Assembly (NCBI GenBank): GCA_001403755.1
Contig: CYUH01000015.1
Span: 1,094,589-1,158,588 of the forward strand
DNA length: 64,000 nucleotides
Origin: Chryseobacterium senegalense
Lineage (GTDB): Bacteria > Bacteroidota > Bacteroidia > Flavobacteriales > Weeksellaceae
Direction of reading: 5' to 3'
Within the stretch, counting starts at the first letter, position 1; each line of letters begins with the position of its first letter. Under the pieces are notes generated by a model. It was not told where the DNA came from, did not search any database, and was given only the letters and a program-made list of their open reading frames with translations. Below, in pieces: positions 9,185 to 18,300 of this stretch. Made by a program: the position numbers and the translations under genes.

Positions 9185-9424
9185 TTATTCGTCGTCTTCT
9201 TCGTCATATTTAGCGAGTTCGTCATCGCACCATTTGAAGGCTGCTTCAACCACTTTGGTCGCTTCATCGGCCATCGTTTCCTCGTCATCACCTTCCAAAT
9301 CATCCAACCATTCAACCTCCTCTTCTTCTACGTTTAGGATAAATCTAGGATATTCCGTGTGAACAACAAATAAATCTTCAGGAAAATCTGAATTGTCGGC
9401 TAATAAAAATTTTGGTAATTTCAT
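9185..9424 (-). CDS. Small acidic conserved hypothetical protein
   Basis: This 79-aa soluble protein is strongly acidic, with clusters EEEEVEWLDD and DDEET and a C-terminal YDEEDDE. It has no signal peptide or membrane segment. Its good start (ATG at 9424), a TATCTTTG promoter element 24 bp upstream, and a terminator directly after the stop support a real gene. I recognise the type as a conserved small protein of flavobacteria but know no function. The opposite-strand serine-rich frame here is its shadow. Confidence 0.75.
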   Translation of the reverse strand: MKLPKFLLADNSDFPEDLFVVHTEYPRFILNVEEEEVEWLDDLEGDDEETMADEATKVVEAAFKWCDDELAKYDEEDDE

Positions 9425-9447
9425 TTTTTCTAATGTTTAAACTTTTT

Positions 9448-9455
9448 CAAAGATA
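9448..9455 (-). promoter_or_regulatory. -7 promoter element for the small acidic gene
   Basis: On the minus strand this reads TATCTTTG (TAnnTTTG), 23 nt upstream of the ATG at 9424. No clear -33 TTG was found. Confidence 0.55.
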
Positions 9456-9462
9456 AAAAATA

Positions 9463-10785
9463 TTATTGATATTTATTCTCGTCGATTTTAATTTTTCTTA
9501 AAACTTTATATTTGGTCAGGGTATTGTTCTGAAGCGTATCCTTTGGGTTGAAAGTTACCTTTACATTAGGGTTTACGGTGCTTATCAATTCGGCAATTTG
9601 CATTTTATCCAGTAATTTTTCATCTTCCATAAAGAAGTTAATTCTTCCTTCTTCCAAATTTTCAGCTTTCAAAAATTTGACAATTTCTCGACGGTTTTCA
9701 AGATAATTTCCTCGGGAAAGCCAAGTGAAAATAAAACCGGTTACTAAACTTAAAATGGTAATGCCATAGGTGAGTTTTCCGAAAATTTGATATATCTTTC
9801 TGAAATAAACCAACCAAATTGGGAATGAAAATGGAGCCATTAATCGATAATCAATGGGATTTACCGAATAAAAATATTGGATAAAAAACGAACAAATAAT
9901 CCCACTAATTCCTACGAAAACAAAGAATCGCTCCGTTTCTGAAAGTTGATTTTGAATGATAATAAAAGCGATTAACAGAATATTCAACAACCCAATTCCA
10001 TAAATTCCGTAATTAATAAGTCCACCAGCCGGATTCGCAATATGAATGAATGGATTGAAAGTGGTGGCCAATCCCTGAACCAGTTCAATCAATAATTTTG
10101 AGGTTGAATGAAGTCCAATCTCCAAGAATTGATCGATGTAATCTTCATTAAAATAATCAATAAAAAGAAATTTGTACAAAACTACATAGCTAAATCCTAC
10201 TAAGGAGGAATAAATAAAAATTTTACCGTAGGATTTTCGATAATTTAAAACGCCATAAATAAAAACCGCAACAATGATAAAAAGAGCTGGATAACGAATG
10301 TTGTATAAGGCAAGCAACGCTAAACTTAGATATAAAAAACCTTTAAAATGGGTAAGTTCACCAATAATAAGCTGCCTTCCAACATAAAGAAAAAGAAACA
10401 TGAACGGCAAAATCAGCGATTCGCTCATCGTGTAAGAAAATATTGAAATATAGCTGAAAAGCCCGCCCACAAGAATGGTTTCTTTTAAATAGAATCTTTT
10501 TTTCCAGGCAAAATAGACGATGAAAATATAAGCGAAAATTCCTATAACTTTACTCGCCCAAAACAAATCCAAACCAAAAATCGTAAAAAATTTTAAACTT
10601 AAAGGATAACCCAATGGAGTAGTGGTATTATCAATAACCGGGAAAACCTCCGCAGTGCGCAGAAATCTGAGTGAATCGGGATTTACGCGTCCTTTTTCAT
10701 TGAGCAAAAACCGCAAAATAATCATCACTAAACTTAGGATGAAGATCGAAATTTGCAATAATTTTTCTTGAGTTCGATGTCGCAT
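9463..10785 (-). CDS. Polytopic membrane protein, GT-C glycosyltransferase-like
   Basis: This 440-aa protein has about ten hydrophobic segments over residues 10-355 and a soluble C-terminal tail of about 75 aa. The loop after the first membrane segment has RVNPDSLRFLRTAEVF and TTPLGYPLSLKF. A later segment has MSESLILPFMFLFLYVG. This layout resembles GT-C type membrane glycosyltransferases that use lipid-linked sugars, but the diagnostic acidic loop motif is not clear, so the enzyme call is tentative. It follows the 3-hydroxyacyl-CoA dehydrogenase on the same strand but is separated from it by a terminator-like hairpin that ends almost at its start codon. Confidence 0.65.
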   Translation of the reverse strand: MRHRTQEKLLQISIFILSLVMIILRFLLNEKGRVNPDSLRFLRTAEVFPVIDNTTTPLGYPLSLKFFTIFGLDLFWASKVIGIFAYIFIVYFAWKKRFYLKETILVGGLFSYISIFSYTMSESLILPFMFLFLYVGRQLIIGELTHFKGFLYLSLALLALYNIRYPALFIIVAVFIYGVLNYRKSYGKIFIYSSLVGFSYVVLYKFLFIDYFNEDYIDQFLEIGLHSTSKLLIELVQGLATTFNPFIHIANPAGGLINYGIYGIGLLNILLIAFIIIQNQLSETERFFVFVGISGIICSFFIQYFYSVNPIDYRLMAPFSFPIWLVYFRKIYQIFGKLTYGITILSLVTGFIFTWLSRGNYLENRREIVKFLKAENLEEGRINFFMEDEKLLDKMQIAELISTVNPNVKVTFNPKDTLQNNTLTKYKVLRKIKIDENKYQ

Positions 10786-10853
10786 AAAAAATCGCTAATT
10801 CAACAAATTTACAGATTCTTACTTAAGATCTGCATCATCAGCTGAATTAGCGA
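10786..10853 (-). terminator. Long hairpin with T run (terminator or attenuator)
   Basis: An 11-bp perfect inverted repeat (10792-10802 and 10843-10853, TCGCTAATTCA / TGAATTAGCGA) encloses about 40 nt that can itself fold. On the minus strand six T follow immediately, abutting the ATG of the next gene at 10785. It probably terminates the upstream operon and could also control the membrane protein gene. Confidence 0.6.
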
Positions 10854-10874
10854 AAGAATTTTTGAGTTTCAGAA

Positions 10875-11765
10875 TTATCTTTGGAACATTCTCGCAACTT
10901 TCTCTGCTTTTTTAGTCTCGGAATAATCGTAGAAACCTTCACCAGATTTTACCCCTAATTTTCCTGCCATTACCATATTTACTAATAATGGATTTGGAGC
11001 GTATTTAGGATTTTTGAATCCGTCGTACATCACATTCAGGATTGCGAGACAAACGTCCAATCCTATGAAATCTGCCAACTGTAGTGGTCCCATCGGATGA
11101 GCCATTCCCAACTTCATCACGGTGTCAATTTCTTCTACTCCGGCAACTCCGTTGTAAAGGGTTTCAATCGCTTCATTAATCATTGGCATTAGAATTCTGT
11201 TTGCCACAAAACCTGGATAATCATTCACTTCCACAGGAACTTTTCCCAAAGTTTTTGACATTTCGAAAATGGCATCAAAAGTTTCTTTCGAGGTAGAGTA
11301 ACCTTTGATGATTTCTACTAATTTCATAATCGGCACCGGATTCATAAAATGCATTCCGATTACTTTCTCTGGTCGTTTTGTTGCCGCAGCGATTTTGGTA
11401 ATAGAAATGGATGAAGTATTGGTTGCCAAGATGCAATTTTTCGGCGCAACCTCGTCCATCTGATTGAAAATTTTCAGCTTCAAATCTTGGTTTTCGGTTG
11501 CTGCTTCCACGATTAAATCTGCATTTCCGCAAGCTTCTGAAAGTTCAGTGAACGAGGTGATATTTCCGAGAGTTTCTGCTTTTTGTTCTTCGCTAAGATT
11601 TCCTTTGGCAATAATTCTGTCCAAATTTTTAGAAATGGTAGAAATTCCTTTTTGCAATGCTTCCTCCGATACATCCACCAAATTTACTTTAAAACCAGTT
11701 TGTGCAAAAGTATGGGCAATTCCATTTCCCATAGTTCCTGCTCCGATTACTACGATGTTTTTCAT
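10875..11765 (-). CDS. 3-hydroxyacyl-CoA (3-hydroxybutyryl-CoA) dehydrogenase
   Basis: This 296-aa single-domain enzyme oxidises (S)-3-hydroxyacyl-CoA to 3-ketoacyl-CoA with NAD(P), in butyrate, ketone-body or fatty-acid metabolism. The N-terminal Rossmann motif VIGAGTMGNGIAH (6-18), the conserved NTSS (Ser118) and the catalytic histidine in GMHFMNPVPIMKLVE (His139) are present. The C-terminal half has GFVANRIL and the AHPMGPLQLADFIGLD motif. It is the last gene of the minus-strand run Gfo/Idh, bla, M23, hbd, 18 bp after M23. It is stand-alone, unlike the bifunctional FadN at 32.3-34.7 kb, so it may serve short-chain substrates. Confidence 0.93.
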   Translation of the reverse strand: MKNIVVIGAGTMGNGIAHTFAQTGFKVNLVDVSEEALQKGISTISKNLDRIIAKGNLSEEQKAETLGNITSFTELSEACGNADLIVEAATENQDLKLKIFNQMDEVAPKNCILATNTSSISITKIAAATKRPEKVIGMHFMNPVPIMKLVEIIKGYSTSKETFDAIFEMSKTLGKVPVEVNDYPGFVANRILMPMINEAIETLYNGVAGVEEIDTVMKLGMAHPMGPLQLADFIGLDVCLAILNVMYDGFKNPKYAPNPLLVNMVMAGKLGVKSGEGFYDYSETKKAEKVARMFQR

Positions 11766-11783
11766 TTTTATATTTTTAATTTT

Positions 11784-12605
11784 TTAATAATTTTTGCTGT
11801 ACGAATTTCCCTCTACCAAAATTGTTGCTTCATTGTTTAGCGTTCGAAATTTGGTTGGGATAAAAGTTCTACTTCCATCGATCCTATTGATGAAAACCGA
11901 AAAATGCAAATGCGGACCACTGGAAAAACCTGTGTCTCCACTGTAACCTATCAATTGACCTTTTTTTACCGAATCGCCTTCTTTCACTGCACTTCCATTC
12001 AATTTTAAATGAGCATAATCAGCAAAAGTTCCATCGTTGTGCATTATGATAATCTTGTTGTTGTATTTTGCGCAAGATGAATTAGCGCACTTTTGGTTGA
12101 AGTTATCAATTACCTGAACTACAATTCCTTCTCGCGCTGCAAAAATTTGATCTCCGATTTTTAAGTCGAAATCTAGTGCATATTCATTTTGATGAGAAAA
12201 CTTTCCGTGATAACCCTGATAGATTAATTGTGTTTTCCCCTTTTCGAATGGCAAGTCATAAATATAATCTTTATCATAGTTTTCTTGCAAAACATTTCCG
12301 ATGTTAAAATAATTGCTGTAAGAAAATTTGGTTGCGTCGTTAGGTTTTATTGGTACAAGTTGAGCAACAGGAAATCTCTTTATTTTAGCAGGAATAACAA
12401 TGATTTGGTGATTCGCTAAAGATGATGATAGGTTCTGAAGTTTAAAATCAAATTTCGACGAAACCGGCGCCCACTCATCGTTATCTGCAAAGAGATAAAT
12501 TTCGCGACCTTTATTTTCAATGTAAACCTTGGTTTTTATTTGCTGTTGCGAAAAAAGCAGAAGAGGAATTGCCGAGAAAAAAAGCGTTAACAATTTATTC
12601 ATCAA
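11784..12605 (-). CDS. M23 family metallopeptidase (LytM-like peptidoglycan hydrolase)
   Basis: This 273-aa secreted protein has a signal peptide (hydrophobic stretch then FSQ near residue 19). The zinc-peptidase domain spans about 135-245: His138 and Asp145 in SHQNEYALDFD, His199 in DYAHL, and the HLH motif at 232-234. All ligand positions for an active M23 fold are present. The N-terminal region (about 20-115) is a separate beta-rich part. Its ATG overlaps the stop of the beta-lactamase gene by 4 bp, so translation is likely coupled. The likely role is cleavage of peptidoglycan cross-bridges in the periplasm. Confidence 0.9.
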   Translation of the reverse strand: MMNKLLTLFFSAIPLLLFSQQQIKTKVYIENKGREIYLFADNDEWAPVSSKFDFKLQNLSSSLANHQIIVIPAKIKRFPVAQLVPIKPNDATKFSYSNYFNIGNVLQENYDKDYIYDLPFEKGKTQLIYQGYHGKFSHQNEYALDFDLKIGDQIFAAREGIVVQVIDNFNQKCANSSCAKYNNKIIIMHNDGTFADYAHLKLNGSAVKEGDSVKKGQLIGYSGDTGFSSGPHLHFSVFINRIDGSRTFIPTKFRTLNNEATILVEGNSYSKNY

Positions 12606-13489
12606 TTTTTCTTTTTGCTAAAATTCTCAAAAACCACTTTTGAAATATCCGAAATTATTTTTTCATTTACATCAAAATTTTCTTTGGAGTCACTTACAAA
12701 AACACTTATAGCGTATTTTTTTTCATTTGGTAAAGTAACAATTCCAATATTATTTACTGCAGGAGTGGTTCCATTTTCAGTAAAAGACGTTCCCGTTCTA
12801 TGCGCAATTTCTGTTCCTTTCGGAATTCCTGCAACTAAACGATTTTTACCAGTTGATGTTTCTACCATTAATTTATAAAGAAAATCTGTAGAGTTTTTTG
12901 AAATTAATTCTTTATCAAAAAAAACTTTTAAAGTATTGTTTGCGGATTTTGTTGTGGTATAATTTTGATATTGAAGATTAAGGATTTTATGGCAATCTTC
13001 TTCGTTAAATTTTATTTGAGTATTCTTAATTTTATTTTTGTCAAGAAAATTTTGAACTGTTTTTGTTCCATCAATTAATCTTAAAATAATATCAGTACAA
13101 TTATTGTCACTTTCTGCAACCATCCATTTAAGAGCTTCAGCTAATGTTATTTCAAAATTTCCATCAGGGTATTTCTCCCGAATTGGGCTCCAAGTATTTG
13201 GTAAAAGTTCGGATTTTTTGATGAATAATGTTTGGTCTAAAGAAAGTTTGCCTTGATCGACCAAATCCAAAACCGCCAAAGCAATATGAAATTTAAAAAC
13301 ACTTTGCATCGGAAGTTTTTTCTCCGCATTTTCATTGTTGTATTGAAAAGGAAAATCAATCCCTAAAACAGATACCGCAACGGTAGCTTTTTTACCTAAG
13401 GTAATTTTAGAAATTTCTTTTTTCAGTTCTGCTTTTTGTGCGAAAGTGAAAAAAGAGAGTAGTATAAATAATAGGGTGAGTTTTTTCAT
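12602..13489 (-). CDS. bla: Class A serine beta-lactamase (subclass A2-like)
   Basis: This 295-aa periplasmic enzyme has a signal peptide (cut near FAQ, residue 18). The class A motifs are present: SVFK at 63-66 (nucleophile Ser63, Lys66), SDN at 127-129, the omega-loop Glu163 (Ambler 166) with His167 at the Ambler 170 position as in PER-type enzymes, and RTG at 231-233 in place of the usual KTG. The spectrum cannot be read from sequence; the architecture suggests a chromosomal penicillinase/cephalosporinase of the PER/CGA branch found in Chryseobacterium relatives. It starts 2 bp after the Gfo/Idh stop and overlaps M23 by 4 bp, so it has no promoter of its own here and appears housekeeping-expressed. 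No regulator of the AmpR/BlaI type is adjacent. Confidence 0.93.
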   Translation of the reverse strand: MKKLTLLFILLSFFTFAQKAELKKEISKITLGKKATVAVSVLGIDFPFQYNNENAEKKLPMQSVFKFHIALAVLDLVDQGKLSLDQTLFIKKSELLPNTWSPIREKYPDGNFEITLAEALKWMVAESDNNCTDIILRLIDGTKTVQNFLDKNKIKNTQIKFNEEDCHKILNLQYQNYTTTKSANNTLKVFFDKELISKNSTDFLYKLMVETSTGKNRLVAGIPKGTEIAHRTGTSFTENGTTPAVNNIGIVTLPNEKKYAISVFVSDSKENFDVNEKIISDISKVVFENFSKKKN

Positions 13490-13491
13490 TT

Positions 13492-14454
13492 TTAACTGAT
13501 TAACTTCATAATTTCCAAAGCCACTTTCAACGCTTCTGTTCCATCTTCCAAAGAAACCTCTACTTCTCGATTTTCATTAATCGCATCTGCAAAACTTTCT
13601 AATTCATCTAAAATCGCATTATTCGGTTGAATGTTAGGATATTCGAAAATAATTTGGTTTTTTTCGCCTTCAGCATTTTCAATAACCATGTCGAAATCAC
13701 TAGGATTTTCCGGCGCTTCTTTCATTCTGATAACTTCTGCTTTTTTCTCCAAGAAATCAACGGAAATGTAAGCGTCCTGTTGGAAAAAACGAGATTTTCT
13801 CATCGCTTTCATCGAAATTCTAGAAGTAGTTAAATTTGCTACACAACCATTTTCAAATTCAATTCTGGCGTTGCAAATATCCGGCGTTTTAGAAACTACG
13901 CAAACTCCGCTTGCATGGATATTTTTTACCTTCGATTTTACCATTGAAAGCAGAATATCTAAATCGTGAATCATTAAATCCAAAACTACAGAAACATCCG
14001 TTCCTCGCGGATTAAATTCCGCCAAACGATGAATTTCAATAAACATGGGATCTTTAATAAAATCCTTTGAACCGATGAACGCAGGATTGTATCTTTCAAC
14101 ATGCCCAACTTGCGCTTTGATGCCGAATTCCCTGCATTTATAAAGAATTTCTTCTGCCTGCTTTAAGGTTTGGGTTATCGGTTTCTCAATGAAAAAATGC
14201 TTGCGATTTTCTATCGCTTTCATCGCATAATCGTAATGATAAACGGTGGGCGTTACAATGTCCAGCATGTCGATTTCTTTCAATAATTCATCGAAATCGT
14301 CGAAATATCTATATCCGAATTCTGCTTCTATTTTTTTTCCGTTTTCTTGATCTGCATCATAAAAACCTACCAATTCATATTTTTCCGACTGATTCAATAA
14401 TCTTAAATGGATTTTGCCGAGATGTCCCGCGCCGACTAAACCTGCTTTTAGCAT
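13492..14454 (-). CDS. Gfo/Idh/MocA family oxidoreductase
   Basis: This 320-aa NAD(P)-dependent oxidoreductase has an N-terminal Rossmann domain with GLVGAGHLGKIHL (6-18) and the family signature EKPIT (90-94). The C-terminal alpha/beta domain (about 120-310) includes GHVERYNPA and LDLMIHDLDILLSM, where the HDLD histidine is the usual catalytic region. Similar proteins act on sugars or UDP-sugars, but the substrate is unknown. It is first in the minus-strand operon with bla, M23 and hbd, with a TATCTTTG promoter element just upstream. Confidence 0.9.
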   Translation of the reverse strand: MLKAGLVGAGHLGKIHLRLLNQSEKYELVGFYDADQENGKKIEAEFGYRYFDDFDELLKEIDMLDIVTPTVYHYDYAMKAIENRKHFFIEKPITQTLKQAEEILYKCREFGIKAQVGHVERYNPAFIGSKDFIKDPMFIEIHRLAEFNPRGTDVSVVLDLMIHDLDILLSMVKSKVKNIHASGVCVVSKTPDICNARIEFENGCVANLTTSRISMKAMRKSRFFQQDAYISVDFLEKKAEVIRMKEAPENPSDFDMVIENAEGEKNQIIFEYPNIQPNNAILDELESFADAINENREVEVSLEDGTEALKVALEIMKLIS

Positions 14455-14470
14455 AGAAAATTAATTTTTC

Positions 14471-14478
14471 CAAAGATA
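14471..14478 (-). promoter_or_regulatory. -7 promoter element for the Gfo/Idh-bla-M23-hbd operon
   Basis: On the minus strand this reads TATCTTTG, 16 nt upstream of the ATG at 14454. It lies back-to-back with the pcm promoter. No -33 TTG was found. Confidence 0.55.
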
Positions 14479-14563
14479 ATAATTAGTTGTCAGTTGAGCG
14501 TCGGGAGATCACGCTTTTTTGATTTCAGAAGAGCGTCGAAGCGGAGAAATCAACAAAAATTCC

Positions 14564-14571
14564 TATTTTTG
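14564..14571 (+). promoter_or_regulatory. -7 promoter element of pcm (near-leaderless)
   Basis: TATTTTTG ends 5 nt before the ATG at 14576, so the expected start of transcription coincides with or almost touches the start codon. Confidence 0.6.
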
Positions 14572-14575
14572 TGAC

Positions 14576-15226
14576 ATGCAGGATACGTTTTTACATAAGG
14601 GAAAAAGAAAAATTTTGGTGGAATATCTTCGGGAGAAAATTGGGATTTCCGATGAAAATGTTTTAAAAGCGATGAATGAAGTGCCGCGTCATCTTTTTCT
14701 GGAAAGTATTTTTGAGGATTTTGCCTATGAAGATCGCGCATTTCCGATTTTAGCGAAACAAACGATTTCTCATCCTTCAACAGTGGCGGAACAAAGCGAA
14801 TTGTTGCAATTAAAAGAGAAAGATAAAGTGTTGGAAATCGGTACAGGTTGCGGTTATCAAACTGCTGTTTTGGTGGCGATGAATGCTTTGGTCTACACGA
14901 TTGAAAGACAAAAAGAGCTGCATGATTTTTCGCAGAAAAAACTACGTGATTTGCATTTAAGACCGAAGTTTCAGATTTTCGGTGATGGTTTTGCCGGTTT
15001 GCCAACTTTTGCACCCTTTGATAAAATTTTGGTGACTTGCGGTGCGGAAATTCTGCCGACAGAATTGCTTCATCAGTTGAAAGTAGGAGGGATGATGGTA
15101 ATTCCGCTGGGAAAAACGGAGGAACAAATCCTGACACGATTTACCAAAAAATCTGAAAAAGAGTTTATAAAAGAAGAATTCGGCGCGTATAAATTTGTAC
15201 CAATGCTGAATAATACCAATCAGTAG
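14576..15226 (+). CDS. pcm: Protein-L-isoaspartate O-methyltransferase
   Basis: This 216-aa SAM-dependent enzyme methylates isoaspartyl residues in damaged proteins so that they can be repaired. The conserved block QTISHPSTVA (62-71), the SAM site KVLEIGTGCGYQTAVL (about 84-99), VYTIER and the GGMMVIPLG strand are all present. An upstream in-frame ATG at 14519 would add 19 residues unlike the family and would include the promoter element, so the ATG at 14576 is preferred. It is monocistronic between the divergent Gfo/Idh gene and ccsBA. Confidence 0.92.
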   Translation: MQDTFLHKGKRKILVEYLREKIGISDENVLKAMNEVPRHLFLESIFEDFAYEDRAFPILAKQTISHPSTVAEQSELLQLKEKDKVLEIGTGCGYQTAVLVAMNALVYTIERQKELHDFSQKKLRDLHLRPKFQIFGDGFAGLPTFAPFDKILVTCGAEILPTELLHQLKVGGMMVIPLGKTEEQILTRFTKKSEKEFIKEEFGAYKFVPMLNNTNQ

Positions 15227-15312
15227 TTGAATTCAAGGTTTTCATTGAGCTGGAAATTTTTAGAAACTGACAAATAACATCTTTCAAATTCGGTTTTTAA
15301 GAATAACTAATG

Positions 15313-15320
15313 TATTTTTG
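15313..15320 (+). promoter_or_regulatory. -7 promoter element of ccsBA
   Basis: TATTTTTG (TAnnTTTG) lies 42 nt before the ATG at 15363. The -33 box is not evident. Confidence 0.5.
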
Positions 15321-15362
15321 CAACTATTTGAGTTTTGATATAATCTGATAGTTTCAAAAAAA

Positions 15363-18300
15363 ATGAAAAAAATCCAAAACATTCTGATTTCAACGCATAC
15401 CATGGCGGTTTTGTTGCTGGTTTTCGCGATTGCTATGGCGTATGCAACTTTCCTGGAAAACGATTTTGGCACTCCTGTCGCAAAAGCCCTGATATACGAA
15501 GCAAAATGGTTTGAGGCCATTATGTTTATTCTTATTTTAAATTTCATTGGCAATATTTCCAGGTACCGACTTCTGCGTCGTGAGAAATGGCCAATTTTGG
15601 TTTTCCACCTTTCCTTTATTTTGCTTTTCATTGGTGGTGCAATCACCAGATATATCAGCTACGAAGGAATTATGCACATCCGCGAAGGGGAAACTTCCAA
15701 TGAAGTAATTACTGATAAAAATTATTTTAAAATTCAAATCGAAGAAAAAGGTGACATTTTAAACTATCAGGATGTACCATTCACAATGATTTCCGATGAA
15801 GCCAAGAAATCAAAATGGATTGCTAAACTCTTTGGCAAGACCTTCAAAGCAGGTTATGATTTCCATGGAAAGCAAATTAATGTAAAACAATTACACTATA
15901 TTCAGAGGAAAAAAGACAGTTTAATAGCTGATCAAAATGGGGCGGAATATTTACATGTAGTTTCAGCGGGAAATACCGGACGTGAGAATTTTTATATCAA
16001 ACCGGGAGAAGCCACATCAATCAACGGAACTTTGGTAACCTACAACCGCGCGATCGAAGGTGCAGTAGAATTTCGAAATGATAATGGAAATTTGATGATC
16101 AAAACGCCTGTTGACGCTAATTTCATGACGATGGCAACCCAAGCAACCGGAACTACAAAAAAAGATGAATTTCAACCATTAGCTTTGAGAAGTCTTTATA
16201 CCGTTAACGAACTGAAACTGGTTGTTCCTGAAGGTTTGAAGAAGGGAAAACTCATCGCTTATGAAGGTGATAGAAAGAAAGATAAAGATGTTCCGGATCA
16301 ATTGACAGTAGAAGTTCAAGGTCCGAAAACGAAGCAAATCGTGGATCTTTCTGTTGAAAAAGGAAACCCAAATGCTTTCAAGCAAATCGCTATCGATGGG
16401 ATGAATGTGATGCTTGGTTTCGGCCCGAAAGTTTACAACACGCCTTTCTCTTTGAAATTGGATAAATTCGTGATGGAAACCTATCCGGGAAGTTCATCGC
16501 CAAGTGCCTACGAAAGCCACGTGCAAATCATCGACGAAGGCAAACAAACGCCTTATAAAATCTATATGAATCACGTTTTAAACCATAGCGGTTACCGTTT
16601 TTTCCAGGCGAGTTTCGATCCGGATAGAAAAGGAACCGTACTTTCTGTGAACCACGATTTCTGGGGAACGTTGATTTCGTATATCGGTTATGCTTTCTTG
16701 TTTTTAGGAATGTTCGTCACTTTCTTTTGGAAAGGTTCCCACTTCTGGAAACTGAATGAAAATTTGAAATCGGTGAATAAGAAAAGAATTGCTACGGTTT
16801 TATTGCTTTTATTAAGTTTAAATTTCAGCGCGCAAGAAATCGATACCCACGGAACAGATGGCTCCGGAAAACAAACCCATTCCGCAAACGACGGACACAA
16901 CCACGGAAATGCAGATGCTTTACTAATGGAAGAACCTGCAGCAAAAAAACCTGCCAATTCTTTTGCATTGAAATCTCCAAAAATGATTTCAGCGGACGAA
17001 ATTATTTCGAGAAACCGTATTTCAAAAGAACATGCAGACAAATTCGGATATCTTTTGGTTCAGAATTACGAAGGTCGAATTGTTCCAATGAATACTCAAG
17101 CGCTGGATGTTCTCCGAAAATTGTATAAAAGAGATGAATTCCGAGGCAGCGATGGTAAGAAATTAACGGCAAATCAGTGGTTTTTGTCGATCAATACCGA
17201 TACCCCAAGCTGGACCATGGTCCCATTAATTAAAGTAATTAACGGCGGTGATGAGTTGAAAAAGAAAGTAAAAGCCAACGAAGACGGCTATACTTCTTTG
17301 ATGAATATGTTTCCTGCAGACGAAACAGGTCAGTTGCACTACGTTTTGGAAGCAGATTATCAAGCAGCTTTCAGAAAAAAACCGGCAGAGCAAAATAAAT
17401 ATGATTTAGCAGTAATCGATTTGAATGATAGAGTCCAAGCATTCAACGAATTTTTCAGTGGCCAGTTTATGAGAATTGTTCCGGTTCAAAATGATCCGAA
17501 CAACACCTGGCATTCTTGGCTGGACCAAAATTTCGAACCAGATGAAGCTTCGCAAAAAGTTATGGGTCCTTATTTTTCAAGTGTTTTGGAAGCTCAGCAA
17601 ACCGGAAATTGGTCCAAAGCTGATACAGAACTTCGCAAGCTAAAGGATTATCAGAAAACTTGGGGAAAGAACGTAATTCCATCCCAATCTAAAGTGGATG
17701 TCGAGGTTTTTATGAACCAACTAAACCTTTACTTTAAATTATTAATTTTCTATACAATTATCGGTGGTTTACTGCTTATCTTAGGATTTGTAGATTTATT
17801 TAAACCGAATAAGATTTTGAGCAAAGTGATCAAAGGCATTATTGCCATTGGCTGTATAGGTTATTTCGCACACTTTCTTGGGCTTGTTGCAAGATGGTAC
17901 ATGTCTGGTCACGCACCTTGGAGCAACGGATATGAAGCAATTATCTTCATTTCGTGGGTAGGTATTTCTGCAGGATTATTGCTTTATCGAAATTCTAATG
18001 CACTGATTCCTGCTGCCGGATTTATGGTTGCAGTAATCATGATGGGGTTCGCACACGGTGGTTCCGCACTCGATCCGCAGATTACGCCGCTTGTTCCGGT
18101 ACTTAAATCTTATTGGTTAATTATTCACGTGGCGATTATCACCTCCAGTTACGGTTTCTTTGCTTTGTCGATGATCATTGCAGTAATTACTTTGGTATTC
18201 TTTATTATTTCAAGTAAAAATTTATATAAAGTTCATCACGATACTACATTGAAAGAATTGAGCATCGTTTCGGAAATGTCTTTAACGATAGGACTTTTCG

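Noticed and set aside
9174..9362. Serine-rich 62-aa plus-strand frame
   Set aside because: Antisense shadow of the small acidic gene (GAA/GAT codons read as TTC/ATC and TCT/TCG).
14496..14538. Direct repeat GAGCGTCG (14496-14503 and 14531-14538) between Gfo/Idh and pcm
   Set aside because: Only two 8-bp copies with no symmetry or placement that suggests a function; expected occasionally by chance.
14550..15137. 195-aa minus-strand reading frame
   Set aside because: Antisense to pcm, which has all its motifs; the frame has low-complexity composition typical of a shadow.
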